Shown here: piece by piece, positions 23,224 through 34,972 of the stretch
How positions within the stretch are numbered: position 1 is the stretch's first letter
Layout of the letters: every line of letters begins with the position of its first letter
Assembly (NCBI GenBank): GCA_001600875.1
Contig: BCLD01000016.1
Span: 248,002 to 312,001, forward strand
Direction: 5' to 3'
DNA length: 64,000 nucleotides
Source: Solicoccozyma terricola
Lineage: Eukaryota; Basidiomycota; Tremellomycetes; Filobasidiales; Piskurozymaceae
Notes under the pieces: model-generated
Database searches by the model: none
What the model was told of the DNA's origin: nothing
What the model saw: the letters and a program-made list of their open reading frames with translations, nothing else
Made by a program: the position numbers and the translations under genes

Positions 23224-24350
23224 TCATCGGCTTTCAGTGTTGTTGAGCTGTAACCTCGGGATAAAATCAACACCCTGTCTCACGCATCATGTCCCCTGAT
23301 GAGTACTCACAACACGAAGGATGTATAAGAACAAGTTGATGAAATCGAGATACAGGGACAAGGCACCCATGATGTACTCGTCTGGCGAGAGTCGTTTCAT
23401 GATCGCGTGGGTATCATAAACCGCTGAGATAGAAAAAGACATGCACATCAGTGCCCGGCACCGCACGTGAATACCGCAACATGTACACTCACTATATCCA
23501 GAGAACAACAGAACGCCAAACCCAGCATACACTAAATCAGCAGTCTTGCCGAATGGAAGGAATATTTGGACGATGCCAGTGAATAGGAGACCCATGATTC
23601 CGGCAAAGAGGAGAGGTCCGAGGGATGAAAAGTCGTACTGTGGGGGATATGGACTGCGATGTCAGGAGGGAATCGTCGCGAGCCGACACACGCACAAGGA
23701 CAATCAGACCCACCTTGCTCTGCATTGTGAACAATGTCAATCCTACAAACACACCGACGGTGATCAACAGCGCCTGGCAGACTATTCTACTCTCGTAGTA
23801 GCTCGTCACAGTCCCAATGAGGACGCTCTCACACGCCGTAAACAAGCCAAGGAGGATGAAATTGGCTGGGTGTTCATGTCGTTTCCACCATGTCCCGAAG
23901 AGGGTGACGAATGATGCAAACATGGGAAGGTATACGGTCCATGTGTTGGCACGGGTGTACTCGATTGCCGATGGGTGTTGAAGGGCGATGGAGAGGATGG
24001 TTGTCATGAGGAGCTGAACGAAGAGGATGCTGTACACCTAGATAGGGATGCCGTGGGTAAACAACGTATCGAAGGAACGACGATCGCACCGACTTTGACC
24101 CACATACCTTTCTAACAAAACCCATCCTTATCTCCACATCACAATCTACGACATTCACTCCGACCTTGAAATCGTCTGGAAGATCCCCATCGTCTGGCTG
24201 ATCCATCCATGCATTACGAGCAGAAGTGCTTGCTGCTGCGCCTCCGAGGAGCGGCGCGGACGAGGATGCGTCGGGAGTTGCGCCGTAGGTCTTGGTAGTG
24301 GGAGAAGCGTCGCTGTGATACTCTGGTGGAGCTGTGGATGGAGTGGTCAT
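23224..24350 (-). CDS. BXI1: Bax-inhibitor-1 / LifeGuard (TMBIM) family membrane protein
   Basis: Seven-helix protein of the ER, Golgi or vacuole membrane. The family is linked to calcium leak, the unfolded protein response and cell-death control; yeast Bxi1 is the fungal member. The start at 24350 gives an 80-residue Ser/Ala/Pro-rich cytosolic N-terminus. Then come helices in order: VYSILFVQLLMTTILSIAL, WTVYLPMFASFVTLFGTWW, NFILLGLFTACESVLIGTV, QALLITVGVFVGLTLFTM, LFAGIMGLLFTGIVQIFL and ADLVYAGFGVLLFSGY. The signature near the end is SVYDTHAIMKRLSPDEYIMG then ALSLYLDFINLFLYILR, with the conserved Asp residues of the pH-sensing pair. The last exon ends LNNTESR at 23224. Four or more introns. 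Confidence 0.9.
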
Positions 24351-24820
24351 TGTGCTGGCGATGCTGTGATGGTGGTGATGTCGATGGTGGGGTGGTGGTG
24401 GATGTAACCTCCAAGTGGCGGCGGCGTTAGTTGCTGATGACGAACGTTGCTCTCACGGATGGACGGTGGCGAACGAACAGGGACTCGGTGGCAAATTCCT
24501 GCGTCTTCGATGAACAAGAGCTCGTCTGCTGCTACGATCTGCTTGTTCTGCCTGTGTGGAAATATCGTAAAGCTTTATGTACACTGAAGCTTGTCCCTTC
24601 CCTTCACACGCTCCACCGTCTGGTTTCAATCCCTGAAACAATCCACTCCTCCTTTGCCGGCAACGGGGAAAACACCCGCAGCATGTTTGAAGCGTAAATG
24701 TACAAATACTCTCCCTTTCGCTCCACAGGTCACACAATTCAGTTCCCTCAAGCGCGGGCTATCACAAGACACCTTGTTAGCTAGCTCCCAGCCCGACCTA
24801 TCTCAATTCGTCATACTCCG

Positions 24821-25375
24821 ATGAATCGTCAAGGCTCTCTTGAAAAGCTCATCGACTACCTCCGAGCTGAAGCAACCCGTCTACTCATCGAGTCGTCGGC
24901 AGCCCCTGCAAATTCGGTCCCTACGTCTTCGAGTATCCCCGTCGCCGTCGGTCCTCCTCTCCCAGAAAACCCGTCGTCCTTCTCAGTGTCTTGCCCCACT
25001 GTGGTACCGGGTCTGCTGATCCCCATGGAAAGCGGATCAGGGTCTCATTGGCAGCACTCCTCTACGGCTACAGTCCTTCGACGACCTTCCGCACCTGAAG
25101 CCATGCCATTCCATCACCACCTACGGCGAGAATCCTCTTCGTCCAGTTGCAGCCAAACATCCTCGACCCAACATGAATCAAACTCGATGGCTATGCTTCT
25201 CGCTCGAGCGAAAGCAAACGTCTCGCACGAGTTGGAGTTTCAAGCTATGATGGGGGATAGGAAGAAGGCTGCGATGTTGGAGGATTTAACGATGGCGCAT
25301 ATCCAACTAGATGTAGGATTTAGAAGGTGGACGGAGGAGGTAACGCAGAGGTCGTTGAATGCGCCGTGTCATTGA
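24821..25375 (+). CDS. Unknown protein, single ORF
   Basis: Uninterrupted frame of 184 residues with a good ATG. The N-terminus (SLEKLIDYLRAEATRLLIES) and C-terminus (ARAKANVSHELEFQAMMGDR, then KKAAMLEDLTMAHIQLDVGF) are predicted helices. They flank a disordered Ser/Pro/His-rich middle. No family is recognised. It could be a small coiled-coil adaptor. Lack of introns is unusual in this window, so a chance ORF remains possible. It converges on MFAP1. Confidence 0.45.
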   Translation: MNRQGSLEKLIDYLRAEATRLLIESSAAPANSVPTSSSIPVAVGPPLPENPSSFSVSCPTVVPGLLIPMESGSGSHWQHSSTATVLRRPSAPEAMPFHHHLRRESSSSSCSQTSSTQHESNSMAMLLARAKANVSHELEFQAMMGDRKKAAMLEDLTMAHIQLDVGFRRWTEEVTQRSLNAPCH

Positions 25376-25512
25376 CGAGGGTGGTAGACGTCTTTTGTAA
25401 CACCCCCCCTCCCCAATCTGTTGAAGTTCATATGAATGTAGCGAGCAGCCAAATGTTGATTGGCGTTTCTGCCGTACAAGTCCCCCCCCCCCGGACCGAT
25501 ACCTCAACCTCA

Positions 25513-27883
25513 TCACCGCCGCCTCTCTCTATCATCTCGATGTCTCTCCCTCGCAGGTGATCGACTTCGACTTTGTCTCCGATCTCGCCCTCGATTATAC
25601 CGCTCATCGTCCTTTCTCCGATCATCATTTCCATCCCTCCGCGGCGACCTCTCACGACGACTACCACCATAATCGAGAGCATCACGATCGGAGCGATCAT
25701 GCCGATCATCTGAACGACGAGGTCGATCTTCGAAATCCCGTGATGGTCCACCCCATGATTTGGATCCACTACCGAGTGTTGAATTGTTCGTTCCAGTCCC
25801 TGGTGGACCTGAACCTTGTTGAGGTGGGTTCGGGCAATCTCTTCGTAGATGTGGACCACCGCCTGGTCAATGGGAAGTGCCGTTTCGTCAGTTGAAAGGG
25901 CTGAGAGGTCGGTCGGACGATCGGGGGGGTGCCGCGTGCCGCTTACAATTAAAACACCCTTGTTCTGTCTTCGATGCGCCCCCGTATGAAGGACGAGCAG
26001 CAGTTCCCCATCCATCTTGCGTCGTATCTTGGTCTTTAAGATGTGTGTACTAAGTGGGTGGAAGATTAGAGATGTGATCAGGGAGTCTGAAAGCTCGATG
26101 ACCCCGCGCGATTGTCACACACCTTTGTCCGTGACGCTTTCCCGAAATTCCGAACCTGCATAACTTTCGGAAGGAGTGAAACGTCCACTGTGGATTCCAA
26201 CTTGACGTTATAATTCCTCTTGAGAATCTCATCATCCTGATTAAATCACCCAACGCGAGCCCGAATCAGCTCCCTCGATCCGCACCCTCCTACCCAACCA
26301 ACCTGCTCTCTCCCACACTCACCTGATGAAAAGCACCCTTATGCCAATATTTTTCCAAGAACGCTCTATCCCCCCGTCCTTCCTTTGCCTCTTCCCTCGT
26401 TTTCCTCGCATATTCCTCATCCTCAGCATCACGTTGTGCAGCAGGAAGTGCTCTTCTACGTTCGATTTCAATCCTTTCTTCTTCCATTGCGAATGTACGT
26501 TCTTTATCACGCGTTAGACGGGATAATTCACGGAGACGCCATGCTTGGAATTCGGATTCAGGGTCGAGGTCGTCAGAGTCATCGACGTCTGGAATGAGGT
26601 CCGGTGCTTCTCCTATGTTGGTCATGGGGGGGGGGGGNNNNNNNNNNNNNNNNNNNNNNNNNNNNNNNNNNNNNNNNNNNNNNNNNNNNNNNNNNNNNNN
26701 NNNNNNNNNNNNNNNNNNNNNNNNNNNNNNNNNNNNNNNNNNNNNNNNNNNNNNNNNNNNNNNNNNNNNNNNNNNNNNNNNNNNNNNNNNNNNNNNNNNN
26801 NNNNNNNNNNNNNNNNNNNNNNNNNNNNNNNNNNNNNNNNNNNNNNNNNNNNNNNNNNNNNNNNNNNNNNNNNNNNNNNNNNNNNNNNNNNNNNNNNNNN
26901 NNNNNNNNNNNNNNNNNNNNNNNNNNNNNNNNNNNNNNNNNNNNNNNNNNNNNNNNNNNNNNNNNNNNNNNNNNNNNNNNNNNNNNNNNNNNNNNNNNNN
27001 NNNNNNNNNNNNNNNNNNNNNNNNNNNNNNNNNNNNNNNNNNNNNNNNNNNNNNNNNNNNNNNNNNNNNNNNNNNNNNNNNNNNNNNNNNNNNNNNNNNN
27101 NNNNNNNNNNNNNNNNNNNNNNNNNNNNNNNNNNNNNNNNNNNNNNNNNNNNNNNNNNNNNNNNNNNNNNNNNNNNNNNNNNNNNNNNNNNNNNNNTGGG
27201 GTAGGAGACACTTACTTTGGAACAAAAGTCGGTCGATATGTAGGTTTTGGAGGTTGTTTTTCCTCTTCCTCTTCTTCAGATTCCTCTTCTTCCGAATCAG
27301 TTTCATATTCACTTGATTCTTGGACGGGTGGTGGGTTTATAATAGGTGTTTGTTTGGATTGAATTGATTTTCGAATTGATTGAGATTGTTCTTCTTCTTC
27401 TTGCTCCTCTTCTTCTTCATCTGTTGATTCTGCTAGACCGATAAAACAAAGCCCCCCGTCAACGATTCCAAAGAATATCTCCCAAAACCCTCCTATCTAT
27501 TCCTCCTCACCTTCCTCCACCGTCCTCCCTACTTCTCTCCTCCCACCAACCCAAACCTCTCCACCCTCAACCTTGACATCTCTCAACGCCACTTGAATCC
27601 CCTTCCCCTTCTCCTTCCCCCCCTTCCCCCCTTTCCCCTTCACCGTCTCAGACCCTCTCCCTCTCCCTGTCCCCCTGCCTACTTCGTCCCGCTGTATCAC
27701 ACGACCAGCACCACCAGCGACTAATTCCGACTTGACGATGGGTAAAGCCTGATTATCTTGATCTGATAATGCATCGCTGTCACTGTCGCTGTTTGAAACG
27801 GGTGGACCGTGACCTGGTGGAAGCTTGCCTCGACGGTAGCGGAGTGCTTGGGGTTTGGATATGAGGGGTTGAGAGGGTGGCAT
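25513..27883 (-). CDS. MFAP1: MFAP1-like spliceosomal protein with zinc knuckle and arginine-rich tail
   Basis: MFAP1 is a B-complex spliceosome component. The start at 27883 gives a basic/acidic N-terminus, then TYRPTFVPK before the gap. After the gap the core reads [65 protein letters not shown] and [10 protein letters not shown], which is the diagnostic MFAP1 C-terminal block. Exons after the gap: about 26630-26323, 26236-26123, 26049-25947 and 25862-25513. Splicing 25946-25863 creates [15 protein letters not shown], a CCHC-type knuckle absent from animal MFAP1, followed by about 100 residues rich in Arg, Asp and Ser ending [12 protein letters not shown]. The middle of the gene, including at least one exon, lies in the N gap. 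A long shadow ORF (25428-26015) covers the tail in another frame. Confidence 0.88.
26638..27196. other. Assembly gap (559 N)
   Basis: It begins immediately after a G run of about 11 (a C run on the MFAP1 sense strand), so the homopolymer probably caused the gap. It removes part of MFAP1 between the PTFVPK and [11 protein letters not shown] segments. ORFs called across it are meaningless. Confidence 0.98.
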
Positions 27884-28887
27884 GTGTGTGGGGTTGGTGT
27901 GTGGTTGGTGGGTGGGTGGGGTGGGTGTGAGGGGGATGCGAGTGAGCTGCGGTTGAACCGAGTCTGGGTGTAGTCACGTGCATCAGTCAGAGCTAATCAA
28001 CGACGAGAGGGAGGGTGGGGGTGGGTAGGGGGTGAGTGGGTAGGGAGTGGTGCGGAGAACACACCACAGCCAGGTAACATCATGGTCTTGCATCTCATCA
28101 TCACCACCATCCCTGTCGGTATCTACCTGGCCATGTATTCCAATGTCCTACCTCCCCTGTCCCATGTCCCCTCTCTACCCTTCCATGAGTTCGTCATTTA
28201 GTTGGAACGCGCTGTGTGGTGTGATTAAGCCATGGTCCGTCTGGAAGCAAGGCAGGGCTTGCCACACCCATCCCATCCACAGCACCATATTCAACCACAT
28301 CTCCGCACATCAGTCGCATACACCTACATCCCCCCTACCCCCCACCGTCGGTTATACCTCAACTGAGAACCAGAATACCCTCCAAGTTGACATCTCATAC
28401 CCCACCCTCTGTTATCTCAAATCCCCCATACAACTATCCCCCCCCCCCCTTCTCTCTCTCACCCTTCCGGAAGGGTCTTTCTCACCTCATCTATCTTTCA
28501 CGGAATATCCAATCGTATTCCCTTTTCATCATAACGGCAAACTCTTTAGGCATTCCACCCATCGTTGTGATTATCGATCGGAGAACGCAGACCAGGGGGG
28601 GGGAAAAGGGACGCAGCATACCTCATGGGAAGAGAACTAACTGATTTTCAATAATCATCCACTCTTGCATAAACCCCCGGGGCATTTTTTTCAAACGAAG
28701 AATAAACCAAACGTTCTGGTGGTTCATTTATAAACCCCCAATCATATCCTATTCAAGAACACAATCTCCCATCCACCCGCTTTCGATACCGCAATCGCCC
28801 CCCCCCCCCCCTTCTCAAACATTCATTCAATACACACCTATTCCCATCTACATCAAATCACACCACTGATCCTCATAAAATCAGTGG
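27884..28887. other. Divergent intergenic region between MFAP1 and GID7
   Basis: Long CA- and GGGTG-rich stretches, a C run at about 28798-28812 and an 8-bp stem hairpin (ccactgat...atcagtgg, about 28863-28888). A 197-codon plus-strand ORF (28047-28640) has no domain. A first non-coding or short coding exon of GID7 probably lies here, because the C run followed by ATCAG resembles an acceptor. Confidence 0.4.
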
Positions 28888-30508
28888 TCCAATCCATACA
28901 CACACACACAAACAACCCCCATCCTGGCTTCTCCTCTAACTACATCTTCCCATTCCACATTTCAAAACCCGATACCAACACCAACACCAACATCTACATC
29001 TACATCTACATCTACATCTACATCAACATCAACCACTATACATCCGCATTCACAACAACCATCACATTTGATACCTCCTGTTCATTTAGGTGATACGAAG
29101 AGGTTGATTAGGGATAGGGAATTTGATTCCGAGGAGGAAGAAAGAAGAGAAGAAGTAGAAGAAGGGAGATTTAGGAAGAAGGTGAGGATTGAGATGGATG
29201 TTGAGATGTCGAGTGGCGGCGGTGGTGGTGGTGGTGGTGGTGGTGGTAGTGGTGGTGTAAATGGTACGAGTGGAAGTGGGAGTAAAAGAGGTGGTTTTAA
29301 TTCAACAACAACCAATGGAACTCCACATCTAGTTGATTCTAATGGTTTCGCAACATCAACACCAATTACGAATCGACATGGTATTGGATCTTCTTCTTCT
29401 ACTACTACTACTACGACGAATATGACAAATACGACATCATCTTCATCTTTCCCGTTTTCTTCAATATCGAGGATTATGTTAGATGGGGAATATATGTATC
29501 CTTCAGAGTTGACGGGAATGACAGGTGGTGGAGGTGGTGTCGATCGATGGTTCTCGAATGGAGGATTGAGAACTGGAGTTGGGAAGAGTGTGAGGGAAGG
29601 GAAGAAGAGAGAGATGGATATTGATGGTGAAAATCAAGTAGAGGTGGATGATTTGGATGATGTGGATGTCGATGTCGATGTCGATGACGATGTGGATATG
29701 AGGGATGGGAAAAAATTGATTCCAGTCAAGAGGGAAGAGTTTGTTAGGGTTGTTTTACAATCATTGAGGGATGTTGGATATGGGTGAGTGTGGGTTGGAA
29801 AGTACATTGCTAGGTATTAGGGGGTCTGACGTTCCGCCCTTCCCCCCCCCCCCCCCCCAACCCCACAGACAAACCGCACAAGTCCTCGAAGCTGAATCAG
29901 GATACGTACAAGAACCACCTGTCATTCAATCATTCTCTCAATCTATCCTCGGTGGTAGATGGTCCGAAGCTATCGCCCTCCTTCGTGAACTCAAAGTAAT
30001 CACCGACCTCGATGGATACAAGACTCCAGGTGAATTCGGATCAGGAAGAAGATCTTTACCTGATATCGCAGAGGTTGCTTCAACCAATGGAGGAACGATT
30101 ACTCCTGATGTCACAACGCTCTCCCGGTCCGTACCTATCGCAGAGTTTGGAGGATCAGCGTTGAGTATGTCCCCTGTGGACGAATTGACGAATGGGTCTA
30201 GGTCAATCAAGGTGGAAGATGATGATTCCAGACCTAGGGAGGAAGAAGAATCTCATGGTATACATGCAATCTTCATGATCCTTCAGCAAAAGTATCTGGA
30301 ACTCTTGGAACTCGGTCAGACAAAACGTGCGTTGACGGTGTTACGAGGAGAGTTGGCGCCTTTGGTTCGACATCCGTCTAGGACGGCTCGTGATGGGGTG
30401 GCAGTAGATAGTGATAGATTGCATGCTTTATCTGGGTGCGTAGGATGGGCATGGGCATCATGTCGATCTCGCTTGCTGGCGACTGACCCCCCCCCCCCCC
30501 CCCCCCCC

Positions 30509-30556
<48 letters not shown>

Positions 30557-32422
30557 AGCTTCATGATGTGCCTAGATCGCAACGACCTGTATAGACGGTC
30601 AAAGTGGGATGGCGCAGCAGGTGCCTCTCGACACACGCTGCTCAACTCGTTGCAGCGTTTCATCGCACCCGGCGTGATGATCCCACCTCGACGCCTTCAA
30701 ACCCTCTTCGATCAAGCATCACGACATCAACGTGCAAATTGCATGTATCACACCGACGCCGCTTCGACTTCCCTTCTCTGGGATCACAATTGCGCCCGAA
30801 GGCAATTCCCGACGGTAACGACGCATATACTGGCTGAACACACCAACGAGGTCTGGGTATTAGAGTGGAGTAACAATGGCAAGTACCTGGCGAGTGGCTC
30901 GGCAGACACCTCCGTCATTGTGTGGAAGATCGGGGTGAGCATGTCCTTGGGTCTTGTCATCGCCCATGAATCTAGAATGACTGACCCCTGCTTATACCAG
31001 CCCCTTCCCGATCGACGCACCGAGCGGCAATGCGTTCTACATGGCCACCAACACCCTGTCATGGCGATGGCCTGGTCGAAAGATGACAAGCGGCTGCTCA
31101 CGGCCGCTGACAACACGCTATTCATCTGGGACCCGGAAGTGAGCATAGCCGCGGGAAGACGAGTCTCACGATCGATCTAACGATCGTCCTTCCCTTTACA
31201 GCGCGGTGCTCTCATTCACACCGTGGCATCCGTGCACACCGACCAGATCAGCTCCATCAGATGGTTACCCGATGGAAGTGGCTTTGTGACCTCGGCCATG
31301 GACATGCGTCTCATCTTCTGGGTGAGATATGGTACTCTCGCAAGATAGTTTCAGTACTGACCACGTCTCCTCGCAGACCTGCGCCGGATCGCTCAGAACC
31401 TCCTGGAACACTTACCCCCTCCGAATTACCGACTTTGTCATCACCCCGGATGGCAAGCGCCTGATCGCCATCGCCATGATGACCGACTCGCAGAAGGACG
31501 CTCAAGGTGCCGTCAAACCAGCGGCGTCCCGGGCTACCGATGGTCCTCAAGTGAGCGGATCCGCTGCCCCTTCGGATGCGACTACCAAATATCCGATGGC
31601 GAAGATGGATAGGCATATTGTCATCTACAACGTAGAGACTAGCAAGATCCAATGGTGAGTAGGGGTAATGAGGGATGGGCAGGCATGAATGCTGATCGTG
31701 GGGCTCTTTGTTCTTTGAAAAGTCGACGTCCGTTGCCACAGGAACTGACCAGCATCACGTTGACCGATGACAATGAACATGTCTTGATCAATACTGTGCC
31801 GGACGTGAGTTCCCCTGGCCACGTTCTCACGCTCCCCAACCCACTCACCACGGTTTCTTCCAGGAACTGCAACTGTGGAGCATCCACAAAGACACACTTC
31901 ACTTTATCCGCAGGTTCTCAGGACATATTCAGCGTGAGTATCAAATCAAGAGCTGTCTGGGTGGAATAGACAAGAACTTTGTCTTGTCTGGGAGCGAGGG
32001 TGGGTTCAGATTTTTCTTGGTGTCTCTTTCCCTTTTGCCAAGCACTCATCGGCTCGGGTTGTCCTCCTCTAGACTCGCACGTCTACGTCTGGCACAAAGA
32101 CACTGGAGCGTTATTGGAAGTCCTGGAGGGGCACAGTCAATCAGTGAATTCAGTAGCTTGGAATCCAGTCGAAAGTGGCCTATTCGCGTCCTCGAGCGAT
32201 GATTGCACGATGTGAGTTTTCACAGCCTCCGGTGTCACGCCAAGTCGGCTTACACGCTGTCACCACAGCCGACTATGGCAATCTCCCTCTGTCGCTGAAG
32301 CGATGCGGCATCACGTCGATTCCCCAACTCCCGGACGGAGTGAAAGGGTAAAGATCGAAGACCCACCGGGAAGGGAGGCCGCTACGACGTTGGAGGATGG
32401 ACACATGGATATGATGTTCTGA
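28888..32422 (+). CDS. GID7: GID7/WDR26: LisH-CTLH-WD40 subunit of the GID/CTLH ubiquitin ligase
   Basis: GID/CTLH is the E3 ligase that degrades gluconeogenic enzymes in yeast; Gid7/WDR26 drives its higher-order assembly. LisH: REEFVRVVLQSLRDVGYG joined to QTAQVLEAESGY. CTLH: FSQSILGGRWSEAIALLREL and IFMILQQKYLELLELGQTKR. WD40 repeats follow from VTTHILAEHTNEVWVLEWSN onward, with SGSADTSVIVWK, LHGHQHPVMAMAWS and SVNSVAWNPVESGLFASSSD. Exon ends after the first exon: 29783, 29869-30435, 30559-30934, 31001-31138, 31202-31321, 31377-31654, 31723-31804, 31864-31933, 31970-31999 (30 nt), 32073-32211 and 32269-32422. Two introns contain long C runs. The start is unresolved: the frame is open back to 28888, but the first in-frame ATG is 29194. 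The 5' part has poly-Gly and Asp-Val repeats. Confidence 0.9.
30487..30557. repeat. C homopolymer filling a GID7 intron
   Basis: About 70 nt, broken by one A at 30509, running directly into the AG acceptor at 30557-30558. A shorter C run (about 17 nt) lies in the previous intron at 29842-29858. Confidence 0.9.
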
Positions 32423-32682
32423 CTGTCTGTTTCTGTGCATTTCTGCATTGCATCCCCTTCTCCCCACTCCTCACACGACCCTCCTCCCCTCCTCCCCTCC
32501 TCCCCCCTCCCCCTCCCCTCTGTTGTATACACACACGATAGCATCAACCTGTTTTCCCCCGCTTGTAGTCTCGCCTCTCGACTTATTTGATCACGTGACG
32601 CGTTTGTCCAACTTTTGTTCTCAACCTCAGTCAACCCCTACTGGATTCAATTTCGCTCATATTCAAGCTCATCACCACCACC

Positions 32683-34806
32683 ATGCCCGACTCGTTCTTC
32701 ACAAAGCAGACAAAACGCAACCGGCCCTCCAACGGAGCTTCCACTTCCAAAAAACCATACGAGAAACCCTTCCGTCCAGCTCTGTACGGTAAAGGTGCTG
32801 ATGGCGCAAAGTCTGGTCGACGTCGCAAGGATGAAGAATTATCGGATGATGGCGATGATGCTGGTGGGATCGATATTGCCGACATGAATTTGAGGAGAGA
32901 TGACCTGGGAGGCAACAGTAGAGCCGTCTACGACTCTGATGGAGAGGAGGCGGACAGGTATGAGAGTGCGGCCGCGAAGAGGGTCAGGTTGGCAAAGGGT
33001 TATTTGGAGAAGGTTAAGGGTGATTTGGGAGGTGAGAGTGAACGGGAGTGAGGATGGCCAGAATACAAACTGACTCTATCCGTACACGTAGTCGACCACG
33101 GGGGCTTTGATGCCGCTGACATCGATCGAGAGCTTATCGCCTCAAGACTCCAACAGGACGTGGTAAGTCTTGCAAATCCCGTTTTTTACCCTATCGAGTT
33201 TTCCCTAATCCTGCCTCATCCACAGGACGAAGTGACCGGCAAAATCCATCAATTCATCGGCACCTCTCTTCCCACCGCCCCATCAAAACGATTCATCTCA
33301 TCCTTCCACGGCCAAGCTTTGACGTGCTCTTGTATTACCCCTACCGATCTATATACCTCCAACAAGAAAGGCACCATCGTTAGATATTCTCTTCGTGACT
33401 TCAAAGTTGTCGGCAAACCATTCGGTCAAGATGCGAGCCGATTCGCTACAGACAACGCGAGCAAGGCTTCCAAAGGAAAAGGAAAAGCTTCGACGGTTCA
33501 GGCTGTAGGCGGCCATAAAGGCGAGATCCTCTGCCTGACTGCTTCAGAGGACGGAAGGTATTTGCTCAGTGGAGGAAGGGACAAGATGATTGGGGTGTGG
33601 GAAATTGGTGGCAAGGGTGTCGAAGAAGGAAGTGTGAGGTGGTTGAAGGCTCTGGGTGGTCATAAAGATGCCGTTACTGTGAGTCTGCGGGAGCCTGGCG
33701 GGCGGAGAGATTCTCCCCTTTCATCGTCCTCATGCAATGCTACATCACCCCATAGTCGATCTCTATTCCACCCTTGTCCAATCCATCGCATCATTTCCTT
33801 TCCACGTCTCTATCCCGTCATTTGACCCTCCACTCTCTGTCCACTTTATCGCTCATCGACACCTTCTTCGGCCATCAAGATGCCACCAACTCGGTTTCGT
33901 CCTTGAAACCCACTCTTGCCGTCACGTCAGGTGCCAGAGATCGTACTTGTAGATGGTGGAAAGTCGAAGAGGAGGTACAACTTGTTTTCAGAGGAGGTGG
34001 GAAGACGACAGAGAGGTTGGTACAGGAAGAGGAGGAAGATGTGGATATGCTAGGCGACGATAAGAAACGAATCGAGAAGGGCAAGGGAAGGGAGTTTGTG
34101 GAAGGAAGTCTCGATGTCGTTTGTATGCTGGACGATCAGCATTTCCTTTCCGGTGGTGACAGCGGGTGAGTAAGACGAGGTGAGGTGAACAGTCACGTTG
34201 AACCATTCACTGACCTACAGCAACACCTTCCAGGTCAATCTGCCTCTGGAACACAGGCAAGAAGAAGCCCATCTTCACGCAAGGGTTGGCACATGGAATC
34301 TCTGAGATTGTGTCAGAGAGCGAAGGCGTCATTGGAGGTGCGAGGTGGATTACATCAATCGCATCTTTGCGAGGGACGGATATATTTGCTTCCGGTGGGT
34401 GTAGTGTTCATTCAAAGAGACTCAAAGCCACCTGAAGCTGACCCTATCTCTGAGCGAGTTTTTAGGCTCTTACGACGGCTCGATCCGACTATGGAGACTC
34501 GCCAACGGCCTCAAGTCATTTTCGCCACTATTCGACATCCCGGCACATGGCTTTGTCAACTCGCTGCAGATTCTCGCCATCCCATCTGGAGTGTATGAGG
34601 CAGGTCTGACAGCTGCATCAGATGACGGTCTTGCGCCGGCAGAGAGGCGGGCGCGAGCGAAAGCACAGCCGGATTTATTGTTGGTCGCAGCATTGTCCAA
34701 GGAGCCGAGATTGGGTCGATGGAGCAGGGTGACTGGGGATGGGACGAGGAACGGGACTCTGATCGTACAGCTGAAGAAAGGGGATGCCACTGCTGTGCTG
34801 GAGTAG
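32683..34806 (+). CDS. RRP9: RRP9 / U3-55K, U3 snoRNP-specific WD40 protein
   Basis: Binds the box B/C region of U3 snoRNA in the small-subunit processome for pre-18S rRNA processing in the nucleolus. Six exons (32683-33031, 33092-33162, 33226-33678, 33756-34165, 34234-34394, 34466-34806) join in phase to 594 residues. The N-terminus is Lys-rich and acidic, followed by RVRLAKGYLEKVKGD and IDRELIASRLQQDV, both typical of U3-55K. WD40 blades: LTCSCITPTDLYTSNKKGTI, GHKGEILCLTASEDGRYLLS, IDTFFGHQDATNSVSSL, TSGARDRTCRWWKVEEE and FASGSYDGSIRLWRL. The penultimate blade (LDVVCMLDDQHFLSGGDSGS then ICLWNTGKKKPIF) is a family hallmark. It is co-oriented with GID7 (about 260 bp upstream) and the TLC gene. 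Confidence 0.92.
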
Positions 34807-34972
34807 ACTGTAGACGAGAGCCCACGGTATGTATAATCAGCTGAAACTTGCATTCATCCACAATATTCCGGTGACGTAACCATCCAGCACGTTTCACAAC
34901 AAATATTATTCGATTACAGCTCGATTTCTTCTCCATTCTCAGCTTGACATCTCGACATCCTCACGATCCCCA

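Noticed and set aside
25428..26015. Minus-strand 195-codon ORF over the MFAP1 3' end
   Set aside because: It is in a different frame from MFAP1. Splicing at 25946/25863 gives a zinc knuckle and arginine-rich tail in the correct frame, so this is a shadow.
26290..27362. Long ORFs spanning the N gap
   Set aside because: They are artefacts of unknown bases being read as open frame.
28047..28640. Plus-strand 197-codon ORF between MFAP1 and GID7
   Set aside because: Random Ser/Pro/His composition, no domain, no splice context and biased by CA/CCA repeats.
28863..28888. Hairpin ccactgat...atcagtgg as an RNA gene or terminator
   Set aside because: The stem is only 8 bp and overlaps a likely splice acceptor. 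No other supporting feature is present.
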